Shown here one piece after another: positions 1 to 6,803 of a stretch of DNA of 7,539 nt. Made by a program: the position numbers and the translations under genes. Under the pieces are notes generated by a model. It ran no database searches and was not told the DNA's origin. It worked only from the letters and a program-made list of their open reading frames with translations. How positions within the stretch are numbered: the stretch's first letter is position 1; the number at the start of each line of letters is the position of its first letter. This DNA comes from JAPUDQ01 sp049291395 (GTDB lineage: Bacteria; Patescibacteriota; Saccharimonadia; Saccharimonadales; Saccharimonadaceae): positions 1 to 7,539 of the forward strand of contig JBATPJ010000054.1 of assembly GCA_049291395.1 (NCBI GenBank), given 5' to 3'.

Positions 1-835
1 CTGCGACGTCGGCTGGCAGCTGGATGAAGCTATCGACGTCCTCGGTCTTCTGGCTGGCGGCTTCATAGATACGCCCGACGACTTCATCAAGTCCATCTTC
101 GGTCTTGCTGGCACCGATCGGGAAGCCTCGGAATTTCAAAAACGTATTGGCCATCGCCCCACCGATGATGATATGGTCAGCAAGCACGACAAATTTTTCG
201 ATCACCGCGATCTTGTCGCTGATCTTGGCTCCACCGAGGATAGCCGTCAGTGGCCGCTTGGGATCATCCATTGCCGCTGTGATCATCCGGTATTCTTTCT
301 CGACGAGCAGCCCAGCCACGCTCGGCAGAAAATGCGTGATGGCTTCCGTACTAGCGTGTGCACGGTGCACGACGCCGAACCCATCTTGCACAAAATATTC
401 TGCGCCGCTATTTTTTGCGAGCGCACGTGCAAATTCGCGGTCGTTCTCTTCTTCCTCGGCATGAAAACGGAGATTTTCGAGCAACAAGATATCCCCGCGA
501 TGCAGGTACTTGCTCGCCTGGACGACTTTGTCACCGATACAGTCGTCAACAAATTTTATCGGACGGTGCAGCAGCTCCATCAGACGATGAGCGACCGGCT
601 CGAGTGATTCTTTGGTATTTGGCTTGCCATCAGGACGACCGAGATGCGCGATCAGGACTATCTTGGCCTGGCGCTTGATAAGCTGTCGAATCGTCGGCAA
701 GCTCGCCCGGATGCGAAAATCATCAGTGATCCGCCCGTCATCATCCAGCGGCACATTGTAATCCACGCGCACCAGCACCGTCCGCCCATCCAGCGGCACA
801 TCACGAAAACTCTTCTTAGGAAATTTGCCCACCAT
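1..835 (-). CDS. pgk: Phosphoglycerate kinase, N-terminal 278 residues (runs off the left edge)
   Basis: Phosphoglycerate kinase moves a phosphate from 1,3-bisphosphoglycerate to ADP, giving 3-phosphoglycerate and ATP in the cytoplasm. The frame starts at ATG 835-833 (MVGKFPKK) and stays open to base 1; 278 of roughly 390-410 family residues are present. Visible family motifs, in order, are RVDYNVPLD (residues 23-31; substrate-binding R23, D25, N27), R41 in DDFRI, HLGRP (64-68), ENLRF (120-124), DGFGVVHRAHAS (151-162) and GGAKISDK (201-208, with the nucleotide-side lysine K204), then IIGGAMANTF (223-232). The C-terminal nucleotide-binding half lies outside the window. DGFGVVHR replaces the commoner DAFGxxHR, a minor variant. 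No Shine-Dalgarno sequence precedes the ATG, and promoter-like sequence sits almost against the start, so a very short leader is likely. The gene follows the 914-2065 gene on the same strand after 78 bases. Confidence 0.97.
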   Translation of the reverse strand, partial: MVGKFPKKSFRDVPLDGRTVLVRVDYNVPLDDDGRITDDFRIRASLPTIRQLIKRQAKIVLIAHLGRPDGKPNTKESLEPVAHRLMELLHRPIKFVDDCIGDKVVQASKYLHRGDILLLENLRFHAEEEENDREFARALAKNSGAEYFVQDGFGVVHRAHASTEAITHFLPSVAGLLVEKEYRMITAAMDDPKRPLTAILGGAKISDKIAVIEKFVVLADHIIIGGAMANTFLKFRGFPIGASKTEDGLDEVVGRIYEAASQKTEDVDSFIQLPADVA

Positions 836-840
836 AATTA

Positions 841-876
841 TGTATAAACTATAGCATTATCAGTCTGATATCAACA
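841..876 (-). promoter_or_regulatory. Putative pgk promoter close to the start codon
   Basis: Reading leftwards, TATAGT (plus-strand 848-853) is a fair -10 box. TGTTGA lies 17 bases upstream (871-876), and TTGATA (869-874) lies at a shorter 15-base spacing. Transcription would then start about 6 bases before the ATG, giving a nearly leaderless message, which fits the missing Shine-Dalgarno. The region has several TATA-like words (also GATAAT at 856-861), so the exact box is uncertain. Confidence 0.35.
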
Positions 877-881
877 GACTG
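861..881. repeat. Inverted repeat over the pgk -35 region
   Basis: CAGTCTG (861-867) and CAGACTG (875-881) form a perfect 7-bp inverted repeat around a 7-base spacer, ATATCAA. The spacer contains the reverse complement of TTGATA, a -35-like hexamer for pgk. No T-run follows on either strand, so a terminator for the gene ending at 914 is unlikely. The position suits a repressor operator. The site is short enough to be chance. Confidence 0.35.
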
Positions 882-913
882 GTCAGGAATTTTCGCTCAC
901 AACTATTTTTCAG

Positions 914-2065
914 CTAAAGAAGGAGATGACTTGGATCCACAAAACATCGGATAAGTGAGTCTGTACGTTTCATAATTGCCTGAAACTCCTCGTCGTTATG
1001 ATGAATACCTCTATCGAGCTGATGCAATATCCACACGGCGTCATTCAAGAATGCGATGTACTGATCGGTACTCGTTGACGTCTTGCCGTTGAAGACGCCA
1101 AATACTTCATTTGCCCTCTGCTTCAACTCCGCAATTCTGCCCTTATCGGCACCTAAATACAACATTTCCAGCATGACAGATGAGAATGCCTTTTGAGCAA
1201 TCCGAGAGTTGATTGTGTTATGAAACTCTTCAGGCGAAGCAATCATGTATTTTTCCTCATCGACAGGATGAAGATCGACAACCTTCAGGCGTGATATGCC
1301 TAATTCCGTTAGATTACGGAAAAGTGACCTCTTATGAGCCGTACCAAATATCAAATATGCTGGGATTTTACCGTTTTCATTGGATACCATAGACAAGAAT
1401 CCAGCATTAAATTCCGGTAGCCTAAATGTCATCGCAACATGCCTCAGTATCTTAGCTTGGACCATATTTTCTCGATATTGATTTCCAAGATATATATCGC
1501 GCTCTATCCTTGTCTGTTGATTTATATATGCCGATGCAGTAGGAGCACTTTGATAGGTTAGGCCGCTCGTGATAATGTCTCGACTTCTATTAAAAATCTC
1601 ATTCTGTTTTTGTACAAAATCCTGATTATCACCATTAACTGCTGCTGACATATCACTATAGTCAGCGACCACCACGACACAATCTTTCTCGATCAGTTCG
1701 AGCGCAAGACGCGCCCCATGCTGTATGAAGTCCGATGTATCCCGAGCAGGACGCATGCTCACCCCCCTATAAATATCACGAATCTCTGATTTTGCAGCCC
1801 GATACTCTTCTGAGTCTACCCCTTTGAGTAGACGGAGTTGCCCAAGATATTCTATATGTGTGATGCCCCCATGCACCCCTCCATATCCTTCAATAAAAAC
1901 AAGACTACCCAGTGGAATAACAGCTGCTGATTTTTCAGCATCCCCTGCATCCCTGTGTCTATTGCATACTAGGGTAAGGTCTAGGAGATCCAACGATTCC
2001 TTATGTTCAATCAAGGGATCATAGATTGCAATTTCTTTAGACATAATTTTGTAATCATACAACAT
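914..2065 (-). CDS. Uncharacterised 383-residue protein, possibly TraB/TIKI-like superfamily
   Basis: I do not recognise this protein with confidence. It is cytoplasmic by appearance: no signal peptide and no membrane segment. Four spaced motifs recall the TraB/PrgY/TIKI/ChaN group of putative metal-dependent hydrolases: an early His in NRHRD (35-39), a Glu at a strand end in LVFIEGYGG (55-63, E59), RENM (198-201), and GTAH (241-244) followed by a Leu-x3-Gly helix (LTELG, 252-256). In that group, GxxH, E, R-N and a second GxxH are the usual conserved points. Here the first GxxH is not intact, so the match is tentative. A hydrophobic strand, CVVVVADYSD (129-138), suggests an alpha/beta fold. 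Two in-frame ATGs exist, at 2065 and 2044 (MSKEIAIYDP, 376 residues). The second sits 9 bases after a TATGAT box and may be the true start. Neither has a Shine-Dalgarno. The gene is AT-richer than its neighbours: about 42% G+C in four sampled 60-base lines, against about 59% in three lines of pyk and ppsA. This suggests later acquisition. Confidence 0.85.
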   Translation of the reverse strand: MLYDYKIMSKEIAIYDPLIEHKESLDLLDLTLVCNRHRDAGDAEKSAAVIPLGSLVFIEGYGGVHGGITHIEYLGQLRLLKGVDSEEYRAAKSEIRDIYRGVSMRPARDTSDFIQHGARLALELIEKDCVVVVADYSDMSAAVNGDNQDFVQKQNEIFNRSRDIITSGLTYQSAPTASAYINQQTRIERDIYLGNQYRENMVQAKILRHVAMTFRLPEFNAGFLSMVSNENGKIPAYLIFGTAHKRSLFRNLTELGISRLKVVDLHPVDEEKYMIASPEEFHNTINSRIAQKAFSSVMLEMLYLGADKGRIAELKQRANEVFGVFNGKTSTSTDQYIAFLNDAVWILHQLDRGIHHNDEEFQAIMKRTDSLIRCFVDPSHLLL

Positions 2066-2085
2066 TATGATGAAATATGAAACGT
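2053..2085 (-). promoter_or_regulatory. Weak candidate promoter for the 914-2065 gene
   Basis: Leftward reading of this short gap shows TATGAT (plus-strand 2053-2058), ending 9 bases before the ATG at 2044. A poor -35 (TTTCAT) lies about 17 bases further upstream. If used, transcription would begin within a few bases of ATG 2044, making the message leaderless and ruling out the ATG at 2065. The support is a single hexamer in AT-rich DNA. Confidence 0.25.
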
Positions 2086-2119
2086 CTTTGTAGAATTAAT
2101 CACCCCGTGTATAGCTATA

Positions 2120-3565
2120 CTACTCGATCGTGCGCACGCGGATGGTGTCGGTCGTACCTTTGACGCCTGGCTGGCGGCCACCGACAAGGACGATGGTGGC
2201 TGGAGAGTGGATATAGCCTGCTTCGGCGAGGCCTTGGGCTAGTTCGAGGCCAGCTCGTTCGCCGTCAGGACGGAGAAAACTTTTGTTTGCATAGAGAAGC
2301 GCCAGCTGTTGCGCGACACGCTCATCGCTAGTGACTGATAGCAGCGGCCTTCGTGGTCGATGCGCAGCGATGTAGTGAGCCGTGGCGCCTGATTTTGTCT
2401 CAGCGACGATCGCCTGGGCGTGAAGTTCCTTGGCAAGAGAGACCGCTGTCGAGCTAATAGCACCTGAGACCTCATGTAAGATCACTGGTCGCTCGAGTAC
2501 GCCAGCCGGGATATGCTCCTGGGTATACGTGATGACTTTGCGCATATTGGTGATGGTCTCGATCGGATATTTGCCCATCGCCGTCTCTTCGGAAAGCATC
2601 ACACAGTCCGCGCCAAGCGTGACAGCGGCCGAGACGTCACCGACTTCGGCACGGGTCGGCTGAGGGTTATCGACCATGCTGACCATCATCTGCGTCGCGA
2701 CGATACTGATCTTGGCGTGTTTCTGACAGAGACCGATGATATCACGCTGGACCACTGGTACGATCTCAGCACCGACTTCGATCGCCAGGTCACCACGAGC
2801 CACCATGACACCGCCACTCGCTTCGATGATGTGCTCGAGCTCATTCTCATCGATCGCCGCTTTGGTCTCGATCTTGGCAATGATGTCGGCGTTGTAATCC
2901 TTCGAGCTGAGGTAGCCACGGAGCACCTCGATGTCGTGTGCGCTCTGGACAAAACTAAGCGCCACATAGTCAAAGTCCTGTGTCGCACCGAAATCGATGT
3001 CTTCATAGTCCTTGGTCGTCAAGATATCACCCTCAAAATCAGTATCGGGCAAATTGATGCCTTTTTTGCTCATCAGCACTCCGTCGTTTTGGACGCGGAC
3101 GGTGATCGACTTTTTGTCCGGCTCGACGTGTTGCGCCACCGCTTTGATACGGCCATCATAGATATAGACCTGCTCGCCAATTTTTACCTTCCGTGACAGG
3201 TCGTACTGCGTCGGGATAGTGTAGCCGTCATGAGTAACGCCATGAACAATCTGGAGGATATCGCCTTCTTTGACTTCAAAATGATTGTCTTTGATCTCGC
3301 CGAGGCGAATCTTGGGACCTTGCAAGTCCTGGATGATCGCGACGGGCTTGTTGTGCTTGCGCTGCGCCGCACGAACCCATGTCACCCACTCGGCAAACTG
3401 ACTGTGTTCGCCGTGAGAGAAGTTCATGCGAAAACCACGCACTCCCGATAGGAGCATTTGCTCTATCATTTCATAGCTGGCGGTGGCAGGTCCGACGGTC
3501 GCGATAATCTTGGATCGCTGAAATCTTTCCTCGTGTAAAAACGGCATTTCGTGTGATGTTGACAT
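2120..3565 (-). CDS. pyk: Pyruvate kinase (potassium-independent type signature)
   Basis: Pyruvate kinase converts PEP and ADP to pyruvate and ATP, the last step of glycolysis. All domains are present in 481 residues, a normal length. Residues 18-90 start the TIM barrel, with RMNFSHG (46-52; phosphate- and metal-binding R46, N48, S50). A B-domain follows (about 91-180), then the rest of the barrel with IIAKIE (228-233; catalytic K231, metal ligand E233), MVARGDLAIE (254-263; metal ligand D259) and ATQMMVSM (290-297, T291). The C-terminal domain (about 360-481) contains TKSGATAHYIAAHRPRRP. The loop LQGPKIRL (81-88) has Leu, Gln, Lys and Leu where potassium-dependent enzymes have Thr, Lys, Glu and Thr, which is the published signature of enzymes that do not need K+. 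The ATG at 3565 is preceded by AAAAGGAAA at good spacing. The gene lies 135 bases downstream of ppsA, the enzyme of the reverse reaction, and has its own TATAAT promoter. Confidence 0.98.
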   Translation of the reverse strand: MSTSHEMPFLHEERFQRSKIIATVGPATASYEMIEQMLLSGVRGFRMNFSHGEHSQFAEWVTWVRAAQRKHNKPVAIIQDLQGPKIRLGEIKDNHFEVKEGDILQIVHGVTHDGYTIPTQYDLSRKVKIGEQVYIYDGRIKAVAQHVEPDKKSITVRVQNDGVLMSKKGINLPDTDFEGDILTTKDYEDIDFGATQDFDYVALSFVQSAHDIEVLRGYLSSKDYNADIIAKIETKAAIDENELEHIIEASGGVMVARGDLAIEVGAEIVPVVQRDIIGLCQKHAKISIVATQMMVSMVDNPQPTRAEVGDVSAAVTLGADCVMLSEETAMGKYPIETITNMRKVITYTQEHIPAGVLERPVILHEVSGAISSTAVSLAKELHAQAIVAETKSGATAHYIAAHRPRRPLLSVTSDERVAQQLALLYANKSFLRPDGERAGLELAQGLAEAGYIHSPATIVLVGGRQPGVKGTTDTIRVRTIE

Positions 3566-3571
3566 AATGTG

Positions 3572-3580
3572 TTTCCTTTT
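3572..3580 (-). promoter_or_regulatory. Ribosome binding site of pyk
   Basis: On the minus strand AAAAGGAAA precedes the ATG, with 8 bases between AGGA and the start codon. It fixes the start at 3565. It contrasts with pgk and the 914-2065 gene, which have no such site. Confidence 0.6.
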
Positions 3581-3596
3581 CGTTTAGTAACAAAGA

Positions 3597-3625
3597 GAGC
3601 TCGTGTCCGTGTGGCGACAGAGCTC
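3597..3625 (-). promoter_or_regulatory. Hairpin at the 5' end of the pyk leader
   Basis: Two GAGCTC hexamers (3597-3602 and 3620-3625) pair with each other, and TGTC (3604-3607) pairs with GACA (3616-3619). The result is a 10-bp stem with one bulged base (3603) and an 8-base loop. With the TATAAT at 3637-3642, transcription should start near 3630, so this hairpin would form the very 5' end of a leader of about 65 bases. Such hairpins often protect a message from decay, and a regulatory role is also possible. It does not cover the ribosome binding site. Confidence 0.4.
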
Positions 3626-3636
3626 CGATTTGTTTT

Positions 3637-3665
3637 ATTATACCCTATTCACTCATCCCGCGAAA
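3637..3665 (-). promoter_or_regulatory. Promoter of pyk
   Basis: A consensus -10 TATAAT is read leftwards at 3637-3642, in the sequence GGGTATAATAAAAC. The hexamer 17 bases upstream (TTTCGC, about 3660-3665) is a weak -35. The 25-base palindrome at 3669-3693 begins directly upstream of that -35, the place where activators commonly bind. Confidence 0.5.
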
Positions 3666-3702
3666 CCCTGACACAAGGACAGTCCTTGTGTCATATGGGG
3701 TT
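3664..3702. repeat. 25-base palindrome between ppsA and pyk, with an outer stem
   Basis: TGACACAAGGAC (3669-3680) and its exact reverse complement (3682-3693) flank a single base, A3681. Outside these, AACCC (3664-3668) can pair with GGGTT (3698-3702), leaving TATG (3694-3697) bulged. As RNA this would be a stem of about 16 bp reaching into the ppsA stop codon. It may end or protect the ppsA transcript, but no T-run follows on the minus strand, so it is not a standard intrinsic terminator. As DNA, a symmetrical site just upstream of the pyk -35 could be an activator or repressor operator. Twelve-base perfect arms are very unlikely by chance. Confidence 0.8.
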
Positions 3703-6070
3703 AGCGGCCGAGTTTGGTCTCGGTCTTTTTGATATCGATCGTTGTCTTGACGATCGTGTCTGGCGCGAGTGACATACTGACAATGCCTTCTTGGACCAGG
3801 AAGCGAGCAAACTCTGGATAGTCAGATGGGGCCTGGCCACAGATACCGACTTTGATCTTTTTCTCACGGCCGACTTTGATGATCTGACGTATCAGAGCTT
3901 TGACGGCAGGGTTGTTCTCGTCGTAGACATGCGCGACCGTATGGTTGTCGCGGTCGACGCCGAGCGTCAGCTGCGTCAAGTCGTTGCTACCGATCGAGAA
4001 GCCGTCGAAATGCTCGGCAAACTGATCAGCCAGCAGTACGTTGCTCGGAATCTCAACCATCATATAGAGTTCGAAGCCGTTGTCACCGCGCTTCAGCCCT
4101 GCCTCGGCCATTACTTCCTGGACCTTTTTCGCCTCGTTGAGATCCCGGCAAAACGGCACCATGGCTTTGACATTGGTAAGGCCCAGCTCGTTGCGGACCT
4201 TGAGGAACGCTTTGCACTCTAGTTTGAATGCATCTTTGTAGTTCTCACTATAGTAGCGACTCGCACCACGCCAGCCGATCATCGGGTTGTTCTCGATCGG
4301 CTCGAACTGCGTCCCGCCGATGAGATTGGCGTATTCGTTGGTCTTGAAGTCAGAGAAACGCACGATGACAGGATTGGGGTAAAACGCCGCACCGAGGATC
4401 GCGATACCTTCGGCAAGCTTGTCGACAAAGTACTGCGACAAGTCATCATAGCCTTTGGTCAGGTCTTTGATGGTCGCGCGGACTGATTTGTCTTTGACGC
4501 GATCAAAATGAAGCAATGCTAGCGGGTGAATCTTGATATGTGAATCGATGATGAACTCTTCGCGGGCCAGCCCGACACCGTCGTTCGGGATCAGCGAGTA
4601 AGCAAACGCCTGGTCAGGCGAGCCGATATTCATCATGATCTTGGTCTTGGGACGTTCGAGGTTTTTGATGTCGGTACGATCGACTTTGTACTTGAGTTCA
4701 CCGTGGTAGACGAAGCCCTCGTCGCCACCAGTACAGCAGACGGTCAATGGCTGGCCGTCTTTGATCAGCTGCGACGCATTGCCTGTCCCGACCACGCACG
4801 GGATGCCGAGTTCGCGCGACACGATCGCCGCGTGACAGGTGCGACCACCTTTGTCGGTGACGATAGCACTCGCGATTTTCATGATCGGCACCCAGTCAGG
4901 GTCGGTCATCTCGGTGACGAGCACATCGCCGGCTTTGAAATCGTCGATGTCTTTGACGCTCATGATCTTGCTGGCTTTGCCGGCACCGATCTTGTTGCCG
5001 ACGCTAGTACCTTTGACGATCAGTGGACCTTCCTCGACTAGTTTGTACTCTTCGACGACATTGACATCGCGGCGTGACTGGACTGTCTCAGCCCGAGCCT
5101 GGACGATATACAGCTGCTTGTCGTCTTCATCGAGCGCCCATTCGATATCCATCGGGTGACCATAGTGCTGCTCGATCTTCATACCCCAGTCGGCCAGTGT
5201 TGTGACCTGCTCGTCAGTGATACTGAAGCGTTCTTGGTCGTGGACAGTGACATCGATATTTTTGGTACGACTGTTGCCGATCGGAATCATTTTCATCTTC
5301 TTGGTGCCGAGGTGATGCTTCAGGATAGCCATGGTCGGCTTGAAGACGATAAATTCATCTGGGCTGACATGCCCTTGGACGATGTTTTCGCCGAGACCAT
5401 AGATCGAGCTCACCACAACGGCGTTTTTGAAGCCGCTTTCGGTATCGATCGTAAACATGACGCCGGCACATTCACTGCGGACCGCCACCATTTGCTGGAT
5501 GCCGACGCTGAGCGCGACTTTCATATGGTCAAAGCCATTGGTCACGCGGTAGACGATGGCGCGGTCAGTGAAGAGACTAGCAATACATTCTTTGACCGAG
5601 CGGAGCACTTCGTGTTCGCCTGAGATATTGAGGAAGGTGGCTTGCTGACCGGCAAATGACGCGTTTGGCAAATCTTCGGCTGTGGCGCTCGAGCGGATCG
5701 CCACGATGAGATCGCCATGCGGATGGCCGCATTTGTGGCTCAACTCTTTGTAAGCGCGGAGGATTTCACCTTGAAAATCTTGTGGTAGCTCAGCTGCGAC
5801 GATCATATCGCGGATGATAGCACCGCGGCGAGCCAGCTCATGAACATTGCTGACATCGAGTCCTTCAAGCGTCTCAGTGATGCGCTGACTTAGCCCCGCT
5901 TCTCTCAGAAAATACCGATAGGCATCAGCTGTCGTCGCGACACCATTTGGCAGATTGACGCCTTGCGGTTTGAGATGATGGTACATTTCGCCCAGACTGG
6001 CATTTTTGCCACCCACCGACGGGATATCATTGATCGAAAGTTCTTCGAAAAACTTGAGATATTTGTACAT
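3701..6070 (-). CDS. ppsA: Phosphoenolpyruvate synthase (pyruvate, water dikinase)
   Basis: PEP synthase converts pyruvate, ATP and water to PEP, AMP and phosphate through a phosphohistidine, in the cytoplasm. All three modules are present in 789 residues, the usual length. The N-terminal ATP-grasp nucleotide-binding domain (about 1-330) has GGKNASLGEM (20-29), IRSSATAEDLPNASFAGQ (125-142) and QARAETV (324-330). The swivelling phosphohistidine domain (about 350-460) has GGRTCHAAIVSRELGIP, with catalytic H413. The C-terminal PEP/pyruvate TIM barrel (about 475-780) has GVGLAREEFII (498-508), a metal-binding EIPSN (673-677), GSNDLTQLTLGVDRD (694-708) and GICGQAPSDYPE with the proton-donor C744. 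The ATG at 6070 is preceded by a good ribosome binding site and a TATAAT box. It is divergent from the membrane gene at 6180 and upstream of pyk, the opposing enzyme. In an anaerobic fermenter it could serve gluconeogenesis or recycle AMP-forming energy; the sequence does not say which direction dominates. Confidence 0.98.
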   Translation of the reverse strand: MYKYLKFFEELSINDIPSVGGKNASLGEMYHHLKPQGVNLPNGVATTADAYRYFLREAGLSQRITETLEGLDVSNVHELARRGAIIRDMIVAAELPQDFQGEILRAYKELSHKCGHPHGDLIVAIRSSATAEDLPNASFAGQQATFLNISGEHEVLRSVKECIASLFTDRAIVYRVTNGFDHMKVALSVGIQQMVAVRSECAGVMFTIDTESGFKNAVVVSSIYGLGENIVQGHVSPDEFIVFKPTMAILKHHLGTKKMKMIPIGNSRTKNIDVTVHDQERFSITDEQVTTLADWGMKIEQHYGHPMDIEWALDEDDKQLYIVQARAETVQSRRDVNVVEEYKLVEEGPLIVKGTSVGNKIGAGKASKIMSVKDIDDFKAGDVLVTEMTDPDWVPIMKIASAIVTDKGGRTCHAAIVSRELGIPCVVGTGNASQLIKDGQPLTVCCTGGDEGFVYHGELKYKVDRTDIKNLERPKTKIMMNIGSPDQAFAYSLIPNDGVGLAREEFIIDSHIKIHPLALLHFDRVKDKSVRATIKDLTKGYDDLSQYFVDKLAEGIAILGAAFYPNPVIVRFSDFKTNEYANLIGGTQFEPIENNPMIGWRGASRYYSENYKDAFKLECKAFLKVRNELGLTNVKAMVPFCRDLNEAKKVQEVMAEAGLKRGDNGFELYMMVEIPSNVLLADQFAEHFDGFSIGSNDLTQLTLGVDRDNHTVAHVYDENNPAVKALIRQIIKVGREKKIKVGICGQAPSDYPEFARFLVQEGIVSMSLAPDTIVKTTIDIKKTETKLGR

Positions 6071-6072
6071 GG

Positions 6073-6081
6073 CCCACCTTT
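6073..6081 (-). promoter_or_regulatory. Ribosome binding site of ppsA
   Basis: The minus strand reads AAAGGTGGGCC followed by ATG. AAGGTGG (plus-strand 6074-6080) differs from the ideal AAGGAGG by one base and sits at usable spacing, supporting the start at 6070. Confidence 0.6.
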
Positions 6082-6090
6082 GCTAAGATT

Positions 6091-6096
6091 ATTATA
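6091..6096 (-). promoter_or_regulatory. -10 box of the ppsA promoter
   Basis: A perfect TATAAT is read leftwards at 6091-6096. This puts the transcript start near 6084 and gives a leader of about 14 bases that contains the ribosome binding site. No convincing -35 hexamer is visible about 17 bases upstream. Confidence 0.45.
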
Positions 6097-6179
6097 CTTA
6101 TGTTTAGTATCAGTATATCACCACGAGGCACCAATATTCTAGGTAGCGCTTATGGATATCAAGCCGACAATGATATCAT

Positions 6180-6767
6180 ATGGGGGCTATGAATCCTCAG
6201 CTATTTCCGCAGTCTCAATCCTCACAGCCGAGCAGTCCTTCGCCGGTGTCACCTCCGAGCGGTGCCAAACCACCGACCGACCAGCTCCTACCGCCCGCGA
6301 CTGGTAAACTCGCCCCTATCGAGCGCATACTTCATACCGTCTTTGCCGAACGTCTACCGCAGACCTCTACCGCGACCCGCGATATGATCGCCGAATACCT
6401 ACCGTGGCTAACTCTGATAATGTGCATGGTCATGCTCCCTGTCATTTTGACGGCCGTTGTGAGCGGTGGCCTTATCGGGATACTTACCTCGATAAATACG
6501 ATCAATATGAGCATTATCTTTTGGGCTTCACTTGCGTTATTTACGATTCAGTTCGGCCTCATGTGCTTCGCCGTCTGGCATCTCCTCACTCATCACCGTC
6601 GCGGCTGGAAGTTGCTCTTCATTGCCTCGCTCGTCGGTGTCGTCTATCTGGTGCCGAGTGCTTTCACTGGATTTTATAACCCGCTCGTGATCATCCCGGT
6701 ACTCGTCGTCACGCTGCTGGTGTCGTTTTATCTGTTGTACCAGGTACGTAGTTATTACGCTGAGTGA
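6180..6767 (+). CDS. Uncharacterised four-helix membrane protein with a Pro/Ser-rich N-terminus
   Basis: I cannot assign a function. The first 40 residues are rich in Pro, Ser and Gln (QSQSSQPSSPSPVSPP), a flexible tail probably in the cytoplasm. A short amphipathic stretch (42-70) follows, then four hydrophobic segments: about 74-103, 111-137 (ending in HHRR), 144-164 and 166-188. The HHRRGWK loop (138-144) is strongly basic and, by the positive-inside rule, is probably cytoplasmic. The protein ends YQVRSYYAE with a TGA stop. Small P-rich-tail/multi-helix proteins of this sort are common and unnamed in Patescibacteria (general impression, not a database result). Two close ATGs, 6180 and 6189 (MNPQLF), are both possible. 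Neither has a well-spaced Shine-Dalgarno, although GGGGG lies 2 bases before the second. The gene is divergent from ppsA across 109 bases; nothing in the sequence links it to that enzyme. Confidence 0.85.
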   Translation: MGAMNPQLFPQSQSSQPSSPSPVSPPSGAKPPTDQLLPPATGKLAPIERILHTVFAERLPQTSTATRDMIAEYLPWLTLIMCMVMLPVILTAVVSGGLIGILTSINTINMSIIFWASLALFTIQFGLMCFAVWHLLTHHRRGWKLLFIASLVGVVYLVPSAFTGFYNPLVIIPVLVVTLLVSFYLLYQVRSYYAE

Positions 6768-6803
6768 GGAAAAGAAAATGGTGATCCCACCGGCGGCCCG
6801 ACG

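Noticed and set aside
105..678. Overlapping plus-strand frames and a 283-552 minus frame across pgk
   Set aside because: The pgk frame explains this DNA fully with family motifs; the others are shadows.
2109..2120. 12-base palindrome GTATAGCTATAC at the pyk stop codon
   Set aside because: It is short and AT-rich, has no loop for an RNA hairpin and no T-run; plausible by chance.
2513..3196. 227-residue plus-strand open frame opposite pyk
   Set aside because: It is the antisense shadow of pyk; its composition (many D, H, R, L) follows from the complementary codons, and pyk is certain.
5156..5623. 155-residue plus-strand open frame opposite ppsA, and similar ones at 3791-4222 and 4703-5041
   Set aside because: These are antisense shadows of ppsA with no start signals or recognisable motifs.
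6155..6178. GATATC and TGATATCA words between ppsA and the membrane gene as operators
   Set aside because: The palindromes are 6 and 8 bases, common in AT-rich DNA, with no convincing regular spacing to either promoter.
6765..6767. UGA read as glycine (Gracilibacteria/Absconditabacteria code)
   Set aside because: TGA ends the membrane protein at a sensible point, and no in-frame TGA is needed in any of the other genes.
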